Shown here: piece after piece, positions 1 through 4,976 of the stretch | Layout: each line of letters opens with the position of its first letter | How positions within the stretch are numbered: the stretch's first letter is position 1 | Assembly (NCBI GenBank): GCA_018716005.1 | Contig: DVKN01000129.1 | Coordinates: forward strand, 1 to 5,562 | Reading direction: 5' to 3' | From: Candidatus Scatomorpha stercoravium | GTDB taxonomy: Bacteria; Bacillota; Clostridia; Oscillospirales; Oscillospiraceae | DNA length: 5,562 nucleotides | Notes under the pieces: generated by a model | The model's input: only the letters and a program-made list of their open reading frames with translations | Databases searched by the model: none | What the model was told of the DNA's origin: nothing | Position numbers and translations under genes: made by a program

Positions 1-360
1 GTGCTGCTCGGCTGGCTGGCCGTGTATCCCCACGTCCGCGGCGGCGGCATAGGCGGGCAGTTCCTGAGCCTTATCCGCGAGCGCTACGCCGGCTGGCAGG
101 GCATTATGCTCGAGGTCACCGAGTACCCCGAGCTCGAGAAGGCCCGCAAGCTCCACGCCTTCTATCAGCGCAACGGATACGGCGACGTGGGCTGCCGCTA
201 CTTCCTCGGCGGCCGCGACACCGCGCTCATGTACCTCCCCCTCGCCGGCGCGCGGGACATCTATCCCGCCGTAAAAAGCGCCGTGCGCAGCGTCTACGAG
301 TGCATGTACAGCGAAGCCGAGCTCTGGCGTCTGGTGCGAATTGAGAAGGACGACGAGTGA
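1..360 (+). CDS. GNAT-family N-acetyltransferase, 5'-truncated by the window edge
   Basis: The frame is open from the first base to a TGA at 358-360, giving 119 visible residues. It carries the second half of a GNAT fold: a beta strand (GWLAVYPHV) runs into the acetyl-CoA pyrophosphate-binding loop RGGGIG at visible residues 13-18, matching the motif A pattern R/Q-x-x-G-x-G. A later helix, ARKLHAFYQRNGY (about residues 48-60), matches GNAT motif B, where the Tyr is often near the thiolate. A GTG sits at position 1, but a complete GNAT has about 60-80 residues before motif A, so the true start almost certainly lies upstream and GTG is just an internal Val codon. About 40 residues after the core form a charged tail of unknown role. 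The acyl acceptor cannot be told from this fragment. It is followed 18 nt later by a strong terminator, so it ends its transcript. Confidence 0.85.
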   Translation: MLLGWLAVYPHVRGGGIGGQFLSLIRERYAGWQGIMLEVTEYPELEKARKLHAFYQRNGYGDVGCRYFLGGRDTALMYLPLAGARDIYPAVKSAVRSVYECMYSEAELWRLVRIEKDDE

Positions 361-378
361 GAAGCGATTAGATAAAAT

Positions 379-413
379 GTCCGGGAATTCATCGAATTCC
401 CGGACGTTTTTTT
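379..413 (+). terminator. Rho-independent terminator of the GNAT gene
   Basis: A perfect 12-bp stem (379-390 with 394-405) closes a three-base ATC loop and is followed after one G by seven Ts (407-413). It lies 18 nt after the acetyltransferase stop codon. This is the clearest intrinsic terminator in the window. There is no matching T-run on the other strand (only an AAAA at 374-377 before the stem), so it may also act weakly in the minus direction. Confidence 0.95.
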
Positions 414-429
414 AGCGGTTGACCCCTCA

Positions 430-466
430 GTCGCCTGCGGCGACAGCTCCCCTTGACAAGGGGAGC
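430..466. repeat. Tandem hairpin pair at the left end of the intergenic repeat
   Basis: Two hairpins stand one base apart. The first is GTCGCC / GGCGAC (430-435 with 439-444) around a TGC loop. The second is GCTCCCCTTG / CAAGGGGAGC (446-455 with 457-466), whose central pairs must open to form a real loop. Neither is followed by a T-run, so they are not ordinary terminators. Confidence 0.65.
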
Positions 467-574
467 CAATTCCCGCGCCCCCACGTCGCCAGTCCGATGC
501 CGGCACATCGCAGCCGGCGAGGACGGGTACCACTTTGGATAGTCGCACCAAAGGCGTTTTTCCTTTCGGGGAGT

Positions 575-620
575 CTGAGGGACGCTTTCTTTTGGCAAGA
601 CAAAAGAAAGCGCCCCTCAG
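575..620. repeat. Long imperfect hairpin downstream of serS
   Basis: The arms 575-594 and 601-620 pair at 19 of 20 positions, with a single A/C mismatch at 582/613 and a six-base GCAAGA loop (595-600). The stem includes the mirror words CTTTCTTTTG and CAAAAGAAAG. It lies 39 nt past the serS stop codon and could stabilise the 3' end of the operon transcript. In the minus direction it is followed by GACTCCCC rather than a T-run, so it is not a canonical terminator. Confidence 0.7.
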
Positions 621-659
621 GAATAGGTCTAAATTATAGATAAAGGATAAATAGCAGAA

Positions 660-1964
660 TCACTTACACGGTACCAGCTTCTCCTTGCCGCCCATATACG
701 GCCGCAGGGACTCGGGAATATCCACGGAGCCGTCGGCGTTGAGATTGTTCTCGAGGAAGGCAATCAGCATACGCGGCGGGGCTACGCAGGTGTTGTTCAG
801 CGTGTGGGCGAGATAGAGCTTGCCGTCCTCGCCGCGGTAGCGTATCTTCAGGCGGCGGGCCTGGGCGTCGCCGAGGTTGGAGCAGGAGCAGACCTCGAAA
901 TACTTCTGCTGCCTCGGGCTCCAGGCCTCGATGTCGCAGCTCTTGACCTTCAGGTCGGCGAGGTCGCCGGAGCAGCACTCGAGCTGGCGGACGGGTATAT
1001 TGAAGCTGCGGAAGAGCTCAACCGAGTATTGCCAGAGCTTCTCGTACCAGTCCATGCTTTCCTCGGGGCGGCAGACGACTATCATCTCCTGCTTCTCGAA
1101 CTGGTGAATTCTGTAAACACCTCGCTCCTCGAGGCCGTGCGCGCCCTTCTCCTTGCGGAAGCAGGGGGAATAGCTCGTGAGCGTCTGCGGGAGCTGAGCG
1201 CCGTCGAGGATTTGGTCCTTGAAGCGGCCTATCATGCTGTGCTCGCTCGTGCCGATAAGGTAGAGGTCTTCGCCCTCTATTTTGTACATCATGGCGTCCA
1301 TCTCGGGGAAGCTCATGACGCCCTCGACGACCGCGCCGTGAATCATGAAGGGCGGAATGACGTAGGTGAAGCCCTTGTCTATCATGAAGTCGCGCGCGCG
1401 GGCCAGGACGGCCTCGTGCAGGCGGGCGATGTCGCCCATGAGATAGTAGAAGCCGTTGCCGGCGACGCGGCGGGCGCTGTCAAGGTCTATGCCGTTGAAG
1501 CTCTCCATTATCTCGGTGTGGTAGGGTATCTCGAAATCGGGCGCCTTCGCCTCGCCGAAGCGCTGTACCTCGACGTTGCAGCTGTCGTCCGGGCCAATCG
1601 GGACGCTGGGGTCTATCATTTGCGGGATGCGGAGCATAATCTTGCGCACGCGCTCGTTGAGCTCGGCCTCCTGGGCCTCCAGCTCCGCGAGGCGGTCGGC
1701 CTGGGCTTTTACTTTGGCCTTTATCTCCTCGGCCTCGGCGAGCTTGCTCGGGTCCTTCTTGGCCATGCCCATGAGCTTGCCGACCTCTTTGCTGAGGGCG
1801 TTGCGCTGGGCGCGCAGCTCGCTGGCCTCGGTTATGGCGGCGCGGGCCCTCGCGTCGAGCTCTATGACCTCGTCGACCAGCGGCAGCTTCTCGTCCTGGA
1901 ACTTCTTTTTGATGTTCTCCTTTACCGCGTCGGGGTTCTCGCGCAGAAACTTTATATCGAGCAT
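660..1964 (-). CDS. serS: Seryl-tRNA synthetase (class II), with atypical active-site motifs
   Basis: Cytoplasmic enzyme that charges tRNA(Ser), and tRNA(Sec) where present, with serine by way of seryl-adenylate. The 434 residues match the family length. Residues 1-110 form the N-terminal tRNA-binding arm, with a long charged coiled coil (about 30-108) after the typical opening MLDIKFLRENPDAV. The class II catalytic domain follows: a TSE motif (GTSEHSMIG, 238-246), motif 2 from about 266 to 294 with FRKE (Arg270, Glu272), and motif 3 (HTLNNTCVAPPR, 387-398) with Arg398. Both class-defining arginines are present. The motifs depart from the usual bacterial TAEVPLTN and HTLNGSGLAVGR. The tail GGKEKLVPCK is normal. 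It is the third gene of the parA-parB-serS operon, 13 nt after parB. The start ATG is fixed by the canonical N-terminus and by a Shine-Dalgarno site overlapping the parB stop. The function call is firm. Confidence 0.97.
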   Translation of the reverse strand: MLDIKFLRENPDAVKENIKKKFQDEKLPLVDEVIELDARARAAITEASELRAQRNALSKEVGKLMGMAKKDPSKLAEAEEIKAKVKAQADRLAELEAQEAELNERVRKIMLRIPQMIDPSVPIGPDDSCNVEVQRFGEAKAPDFEIPYHTEIMESFNGIDLDSARRVAGNGFYYLMGDIARLHEAVLARARDFMIDKGFTYVIPPFMIHGAVVEGVMSFPEMDAMMYKIEGEDLYLIGTSEHSMIGRFKDQILDGAQLPQTLTSYSPCFRKEKGAHGLEERGVYRIHQFEKQEMIVVCRPEESMDWYEKLWQYSVELFRSFNIPVRQLECCSGDLADLKVKSCDIEAWSPRQQKYFEVCSCSNLGDAQARRLKIRYRGEDGKLYLAHTLNNTCVAPPRMLIAFLENNLNADGSVDIPESLRPYMGGKEKLVPCK

Positions 1965-1967
1965 ATG

Positions 1968-1979
1968 TCCTTACCTCTC
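1968..1979 (-). promoter_or_regulatory. serS ribosome binding site overlapping the parB stop codon
   Basis: Read on the minus strand, the sequence before the serS ATG is GAGAGGTAAGGACAT. GAGAGG (1974-1979) lies 9 nt from the ATG and shares bases with the parB TGA (1978-1980), while AAGGA (1968-1972) is only 3 nt away. The arrangement suggests that ribosomes finishing parB can re-initiate on serS. No separate promoter or T-box leader fits in the 13-nt gap. Confidence 0.7.
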
Positions 1980-2841
1980 ATTCAATATTGCCCAGCGCGG
2001 AGAGCAGGGCTATGAGCCTCTCGCGGTCGTCCGCGCCGTAGTATTCAAGCGTAATTTTGCCGCGCTTGCCGTTCTCGCTGAGCTTTACGCGGCGGCCCAG
2101 CGCTTTTTCGAGCTTTTTCGTGACCTCGGCGGCGTAATCGACCTTTATCTCGCCGTCGTCCGGCTCCGGCTTCGGCTCGCGCATGAGCTTCGCCGCGAGC
2201 TGCTCGGTCCTCCGTACGGAGAGCCCGTTCGCTATGACGCTTCGGGCGGCCTCTATCTGCGCCTCCTCGGGCTTTACCGGCACCAGCGCACGCGCGTGGC
2301 CCGCGCTCAGCAGACCCTGCTCGACGAACTGCTGCACCTCCGGCGCGAGGGACAGCAGCCTCAGGGCGTTCGTCACGGTGGGGCGGGACTTGCCCACGCG
2401 CTTCGCGGCCTCGTCCTGCGTCATGCCGTAGACCTCCATGAGCGTCTTATAGCCCTGCGCCTCCTCGATGGGGCTCAGGTCCTCGCGCTGCAAATTCTCC
2501 ACCAGCGCGAGCTCGGTCGCGAGGCGCTCGTCGGCCTCAATGACGCGCACGGGGACCTCCTTTAGCCCGGCCATGCGCGCCGCGCGCCAGCGGCGCTCGC
2601 CGGCGATTATCTGATAGTACCCGCTCGCCAGCCTGCGGACGGTTATCGGCTGTATCATGCCGTACTCGCGTATGGATTCGGCCAGCTCGCCGAGGCTCGC
2701 CTCGTCAAAATTCACGCGCGGCTGTTCCTCGCGGGGCTCCACCCGGGAAATGGGCAGGCGCTGTATCTCCTCGGCTTCGTCGCGCTCCGCCTCCGCGAAG
2801 AGGGCGTTCAGGCCGGCGCCCAGGCCTTTCTTTGCTGCCAT
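1978..2841 (-). CDS. parB: Chromosome-partitioning protein ParB (Spo0J family)
   Basis: A CTP-dependent DNA clamp that loads at parS, spreads along the origin region and stimulates the ParA ATPase. Its 287 residues are normal for the chromosomal family. The N-terminal peptide KKGLGAGLNALF (4-15) is the ParA-interacting LG-x-GL segment. The ParB/Srx CTPase domain covers about 27-125, with EEQPRVNFD (38-46), the nucleotide-binding motif GERRWRAAR (81-89) and ENLQREDLSPIEEA (115-128). A helix-turn-helix (MTQDEAAKRVGKSRPTVTNALRLL, about 140-163) reads parS. After a charged linker (about 221-232) the C-terminal dimerisation domain ends at 287. All key motifs are intact. The ATG begins one base after the parA stop, with its GGAGG site inside the last parA codons, so the two are translationally coupled. 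Matching parS sites lie upstream of parA. Confidence 0.97.
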   Translation of the reverse strand: MAAKKGLGAGLNALFAEAERDEAEEIQRLPISRVEPREEQPRVNFDEASLGELAESIREYGMIQPITVRRLASGYYQIIAGERRWRAARMAGLKEVPVRVIEADERLATELALVENLQREDLSPIEEAQGYKTLMEVYGMTQDEAAKRVGKSRPTVTNALRLLSLAPEVQQFVEQGLLSAGHARALVPVKPEEAQIEAARSVIANGLSVRRTEQLAAKLMREPKPEPDDGEIKVDYAAEVTKKLEKALGRRVKLSENGKRGKITLEYYGADDRERLIALLSALGNIE

Positions 2842-2842
2842 G

Positions 2843-3598
2843 TCACTCCTCCCTCTTCAGGAACTCGTCCGCGAGGTGCAGATAGGCCCTGCTTCCTCGG
2901 GACATTCTGTCGTACTTTATCACCGGCAGCCCGTGGCTCGGGCTCTCCGCTATGCGCACGGCGCGCGGTATGCGCGTCCTGTACACTGAGCCGGCGAAGA
3001 ATTTCTCGACCTCCGCGGCCACCTGCTCGGAGAAATTTGTGCGGGAGTCGTACATCGTCAGCACTATCCCCTGTATCTCCAGCGCGGGATTCAGCGTGCG
3101 CTTCGTGAGCCGCACGCTCTGCATCAGGTCCGCTATGCCCTCCAGCGCGTAGTATTCGCACTGCACCGGTATTAGCACGCTGTCCGCGGCCGCGAGGGCG
3201 TTCACCGTCAAGAGCTCCAGCGAGGGCGGGCAGTCTATGAATATGTAGTCGTACTCCTCCCGCGCGGGGAGCAGGGCGTTCTTGAGGACGTACTCGCGCG
3301 CCTCCATGTCGACGAGCTCCACCGTCGCACCCGAGAGCTCCCGGTTCGCGGGGAGGACGTCGCCGAAGGGCGTGCTCTCGACGCATTCGCGCAGCGAGCG
3401 CCCGCGGACTATGAGGTCGTAGATGTTCGGCAGGCGGTCCTTGCTTACGCCCATGCCGGAGGTGCTGTTGCCCTGCGGGTCGCAGTCGGCCAGCAGGACC
3501 TTCCTGTTGCGTTTTTTCAGCGCGGCGGCCAGGTTTATGCAGGTCGTAGTCTTCCCTACGCCGCCCTTCTGGTTCGCCACGGCGATTATCTTGCCCAT
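2843..3598 (-). CDS. parA: Chromosome-partitioning ATPase ParA (Soj family)
   Basis: A Walker-type ATPase that binds DNA non-specifically as an ATP dimer and moves ParB-parS complexes; in Bacillus the homologue Soj also modulates DnaA. The 251 residues match the short chromosomal family, which lacks the N-terminal HTH of many plasmid ParA proteins. The deviant Walker A is KGGVGKTT (11-18) with signature Lys11 and catalytic Lys16. Walker A' is DCDPQGN (38-44) with Asp40, and Walker B is YIFIDCPP (118-125) with Asp122. The C-terminal half, including LTMYDSRTNFSEQV (180-193) and IPRAVRIAESPSHGLPV (210-226), is typical of Soj. The ATG has AAGGAGG 7 nt upstream and a strong promoter just beyond. 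It is the first gene of parA-parB-serS; its stop overlaps the parB leader. The pair resembles origin-linked chromosomal systems rather than a plasmid. Confidence 0.97.
   Translation of the reverse strand: MGKIIAVANQKGGVGKTTTCINLAAALKKRNRKVLLADCDPQGNSTSGMGVSKDRLPNIYDLIVRGRSLRECVESTPFGDVLPANRELSGATVELVDMEAREYVLKNALLPAREEYDYIFIDCPPSLELLTVNALAAADSVLIPVQCEYYALEGIADLMQSVRLTKRTLNPALEIQGIVLTMYDSRTNFSEQVAAEVEKFFAGSVYRTRIPRAVRIAESPSHGLPVIKYDRMSRGSRAYLHLADEFLKREE
2848..2852 (-). promoter_or_regulatory. parB ribosome binding site inside the end of parA
   Basis: On the minus strand GGAGG lies 6 nt before the parB ATG, within the final Glu codons of parA and just before its TGA. parA stop and parB start are separated by one base. 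This indicates coupled translation of the two partition proteins. Confidence 0.8.
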
Positions 3599-3605
3599 GC
3601 CTTCG

Positions 3606-3612
3606 CCTCCTT
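3606..3612 (-). promoter_or_regulatory. parA ribosome binding site
   Basis: AAGGAGG on the minus strand is followed by a 7-nt spacer (CGAAGGC) and the parA ATG, and so fixes the start. Given the promoter position, the mRNA leader before it would be only a few bases long. Confidence 0.9.
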
Positions 3613-3642
3613 GGCGGCTATAATTATATCAGGATAGCCGCC
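3613..3642. promoter_or_regulatory. Perfect 9-bp inverted repeat around the parA -10 (candidate operator)
   Basis: GGCGGCTAT at 3613-3621 and ATAGCCGCC at 3634-3642 are perfect reverse complements separated by 12 bp, so the arm centres are 21 bp apart, about two helical turns. The spacer contains the parA -10 hexamer. One arm lies in the promoter spacer and is not transcribed, so an RNA hairpin is unlikely and a dimeric DNA-binding protein is the natural reading. The regulator is unknown. Confidence 0.6.
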
Positions 3643-3651
3643 ATCTTTCAA
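3623..3651 (-). promoter_or_regulatory. SigA-type promoter of the parA-parB-serS operon
   Basis: On the minus strand TTGAAA (3646-3651) is followed by a 17-bp spacer and TATAAT (3623-3628), with the extended -10 dinucleotide TG one base before the hexamer. Transcription should begin near 3616, leaving a leader of under about 20 nt before the parA ATG. A parS site ends two bases from the -35, and a 9-bp inverted repeat straddles the -10. Confidence 0.88.
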
Positions 3652-3653
3652 CA

Positions 3654-3669
3654 GGTTTCACGTGAAACA
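3654..3669. promoter_or_regulatory. parS site 1 (ParB-binding centromere)
   Basis: GGTTTCACGTGAAACA matches the Spo0J parS pattern TGTTNCACGTGAAACA at all but the first base, and its inner 14 bases are a perfect palindrome. It lies two bases upstream of the parA -35 hexamer. The ParB encoded alongside has an intact parS-reading helix-turn-helix. Confidence 0.92.
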
Positions 3670-3679
3670 TGGCCGCTGA

Positions 3680-3695
3680 TGTTCCACGTGAAACA
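3680..3695. promoter_or_regulatory. parS site 2 (ParB-binding centromere)
   Basis: TGTTCCACGTGAAACA is a full match to the Spo0J parS consensus. Its centre is 26 bp from that of parS site 1. The flanking bases extend the symmetry to 26 bp (3675-3700) with only one mismatched pair, and the site directly abuts the stop codon of the germination protease gene. Confidence 0.95.
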
Positions 3696-4538
3696 TCAGC
3701 TCTTCAAAAGGTCGACGTCCGCGACTGTGAGGCCGTCGTGGAGCGCGAGATTCACCGCGTAGCCCAGCAGCTTCGCGAGGGAGCGGACGGAGGCGTCGAT
3801 GTCCCGCGGGGTGACGAACATCCCGCGCGCGGCCTCGTCGTCGGTGAACATGGCGAGGTCCACGACCGTGGGGACGCCGAGGGCCAGCACGGGGACGCCC
3901 AGCGTCTCGCGCGTCAGGGCGGCGCGGTTATTGCCCACGCCGGAGCCGGGGACTATGCCGGCGTCCGTAATCTGTATCGTGCCGCACAGGCGGCCGAGGG
4001 AGGCCGCGGCCAGGGCGTCGACGGCGATGATTCGCTCGGGCTTCACGCGCTCGCAGACGGAGAGAAGGATTTCCGCGCTCTCCATGCCCGTGGAGCCGAG
4101 CACGCCGGGCCGCAGGACGCAGACGGGGGAGAAGCCGGCGAAGTCGGCGGGCATCGTCTCCTTGAGGTGGCGCGTGGCGAGGACGTATTCCGCGGCGAGG
4201 GGGCCGACGGCGTCGGGGGTCATTACGGCGTTGCCGAGCCCGGCGACAAGCGTGAGGCCGCTTCGCTGGCCCATAAGGCCGCGCATGAGCTCCGCGAGCT
4301 CCTGGACGCTGTCCTCAAAGGAGCCGTCGCGCCTCTCGGCCAGGGCGGGGAGGGTCACGGTGATGTACGCGCCGATGGGTTTACATAAAGCATCAGACCC
4401 CCGCCCGTCGAGGATATCGACGCGCTCTATGCCGCAGCCGCGCTCGCTCCAGGCGGAGGCGGAGACGCCCTCGAGCCGGCCGGCGCCGAGGTTTTCGCGC
4501 TGCTCGCAGGCGAGGTCGGTCCTGAACTTACCAGTCAT
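3696..4538 (-). CDS. gpr: Spore germination protease GPR (aspartic-type SASP endopeptidase)
   Basis: Forespore protease that degrades small acid-soluble DNA-coating proteins when the spore germinates. From the ATG at 4538 it has 280 residues. Family blocks in order: RTDLACE (6-12), VAGLGNAVMTPDAVGP (98-113), TRHL (122-125), RPGVLGSTGMESAEI (143-157), IIAVDALAA (170-178), TIQITDAGIVPGSGVGNNR (187-205), LGVPTVVD (220-227) and MFVTPRDID (240-248). Asp109 and Asp174 appear equivalent to the two essential aspartates of Bacillus megaterium GPR (127 and 193). It lacks the roughly 60-residue insertion after PTVVD seen in Bacillus GPR, which explains the short length. An in-frame GTG at 4562 would add 8 residues, but it has no Shine-Dalgarno and would leave almost no leader from the candidate promoter, so I prefer the ATG (AAAGGG 12 nt upstream). 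It is divergent from rpsT, a pairing also known in Bacillus. Confidence 0.94.
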   Translation of the reverse strand: MTGKFRTDLACEQRENLGAGRLEGVSASAWSERGCGIERVDILDGRGSDALCKPIGAYITVTLPALAERRDGSFEDSVQELAELMRGLMGQRSGLTLVAGLGNAVMTPDAVGPLAAEYVLATRHLKETMPADFAGFSPVCVLRPGVLGSTGMESAEILLSVCERVKPERIIAVDALAAASLGRLCGTIQITDAGIVPGSGVGNNRAALTRETLGVPVLALGVPTVVDLAMFTDDEAARGMFVTPRDIDASVRSLAKLLGYAVNLALHDGLTVADVDLLKS

Positions 4539-4573
4539 AGTGGAATCGCGCCCTTTCAACACAAGATACGGTA

Positions 4574-4602
4574 TAGTGTTGCCGCGGGAGGGAAAGTTAT
4601 GC
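4574..4602 (-). promoter_or_regulatory. Candidate forespore SigF-type promoter of gpr
   Basis: On the minus strand GCATA (4598-4602) fits the SigF -35 GYATA, and GGCAACACTA (4574-4583) fits the SigF -10 GGNNANAHTR at every position, 14 bp apart (about 15 is usual). Transcription would start near 4567, some 29 nt before the ATG at 4538. In Bacillus, gpr is transcribed by forespore sigma factors, so the biology fits. The consensus comes from Bacillus and from memory. Confidence 0.6.
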
Positions 4603-4620
4603 CCGGAGCGAAAAAAATGC

Positions 4621-4649
4621 TTGCAATTGGGGCGAATAAATGGTAGAAT
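4621..4649 (+). promoter_or_regulatory. SigA-type promoter of rpsT
   Basis: TTGCAA (4621-4626) and TAGAAT (4644-4649) are 17 bp apart, with an extended -10 TG at 4641-4642. Transcription should start near 4656, giving a leader of about 50 nt. It fires away from the gpr promoter, and the two -35 elements are about 18 bp apart. The leader start can fold into a weak hairpin (ATTCC 4653-4657 with GGAAT 4666-4670). Confidence 0.85.
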
Positions 4650-4683
4650 AACATTCCGAGCGTGAGGAATCGCGCAATTTTAT

Positions 4684-4700
4684 AGGAGGAGGTGGCAAGG
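4684..4700 (+). promoter_or_regulatory. rpsT ribosome binding region with two possible Shine-Dalgarno cores
   Basis: AGGAGGAGGTGG (4684-4695) is a very strong anti-SD match, but its last AGGAGG ends 12 nt before the ATG, longer than usual. A second core, AAGG (4697-4700), is only 4 nt away. The S20 start itself (MPNIKSAMKR) is unambiguous. Confidence 0.75.
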
Positions 4701-4704
4701 AAAC

Positions 4705-4965
4705 ATGCCCAACATCAAGTCCGCCATGAAGCGCGACGTCAAGAGCAAGCAGGAGAACGCCCGCAACCGCGCGCAGAAGACCGCGCTCAAGACCGTCATG
4801 AAGAAGTTCGACGCGGCAGTCGCCGAGGGCAACAAGGAGGCAGCTGCCGGCACCTATAAAGTTGCTGTCAAGTCCGTCGACCGCGCCGCGGCCAAGGGAC
4901 TCATCCACAAGAACAACGCCGCGCACAAGAAGAGCGCCATGACTCAGAAGCTCAACGCGATGTAA
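4705..4965 (+). CDS. rpsT: 30S ribosomal protein S20 (bS20)
   Basis: Primary 16S rRNA-binding protein that helps assemble the bottom of the 30S subunit body. The 86 residues match the family (about 85-90). The opening MPNIKSAMKRDVKSKQENARN is the S20 signature, and the rest is a three-helix, Lys/Ala/Arg-rich bundle ending HKNNAAHKKSAMTQKLNAM. It is single, driven by its own promoter and closed by a hairpin 12 nt after the TAA. It diverges from gpr as in Bacillus. Its codons are strongly GC-ending, as expected for a highly expressed gene in this GC-rich genome. No odd features are seen in the protein. Confidence 0.98.
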   Translation: MPNIKSAMKRDVKSKQENARNRAQKTALKTVMKKFDAAVAEGNKEAAAGTYKVAVKSVDRAAAKGLIHKNNAAHKKSAMTQKLNAM

Positions 4966-4976
4966 GCGCCGCGCGT

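Larger units (their letters stand above)
424..620. repeat. Composite intergenic hairpin repeat (gene-free stretch 414-659)
   Basis: The stretch between the GNAT terminator and serS has no credible gene but contains five successive inverted repeats: 430-444 (6-bp stem), 446-466 (10 complementary bases per arm), 499-518 (6-bp stem), 533-553 (6-bp stem) and 575-620 (19 of 20 pairs). The word CCCTCAG occurs at 424-430, again in the same orientation at 614-620, and inverted as CTGAGGG at 575-581, so 424-581 has short terminal inverted repeats. From memory, the opening unit (CCCTCAGTCGCCTGCGGCGA followed by a GCTCCCCTTG stem) resembles intergenic repeats scattered in Oscillospiraceae-type genomes. 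Repetition cannot be verified within one window. Bases 621-659 are AT-rich and show nothing further. Confidence 0.6.

Noticed and set aside
453..481. Perfect TTGACA -35 hexamer at 453-458
   Set aside because: It falls within the loop side of a palindrome and has no -10-like hexamer 16-18 bp downstream (the region reads GCGCCC) and no gene ahead of it.
294..643. Short open frames on both strands across the intergenic repeat
   Set aside because: They run through inverted repeats and a terminator, have no ribosome site or family resemblance, and exist on both strands at once as expected for palindromic non-coding DNA.
804..2565. Two long plus-strand open frames (804-2015 and 1576-2565) opposite serS and parB
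   Set aside because: They are antisense shadows of well-conserved genes in GC-rich DNA. Their translations are low-complexity (Ala/Leu/Glu/Val-rich or Ser/Ala-rich), show no recognised domain, and lack Shine-Dalgarno sites.
3619..3624. Plus-strand TATAAT within the palindromic TATAATTATA
   Set aside because: The self-complementary -10 region gives a TATAAT on both strands, but only the minus strand has a -35 at 17 bp. On the plus strand no -35 or downstream gene fits.
2843..3695. Plasmid or integrated-element partition locus
   Set aside because: parA is the short chromosomal Soj type, parS is the Spo0J chromosomal consensus, and the neighbours are core genes (serS, gpr, rpsT). No replication initiator, integrase or attachment repeats are visible.
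3675..3700. parS site 2 palindrome as an intrinsic terminator of gpr
   Set aside because: It could fold in RNA, but it is followed by GGCCATG rather than a T-run, and its parS match explains the symmetry.
3669..4665. Plus-strand open frames opposite gpr and a minus-strand frame 2808-3386 in a second frame of parA
   Set aside because: All overlap fully with gpr or parA, whose motifs are intact. The translations are Arg/Gly/Ala-rich and featureless, typical of shadow frames.
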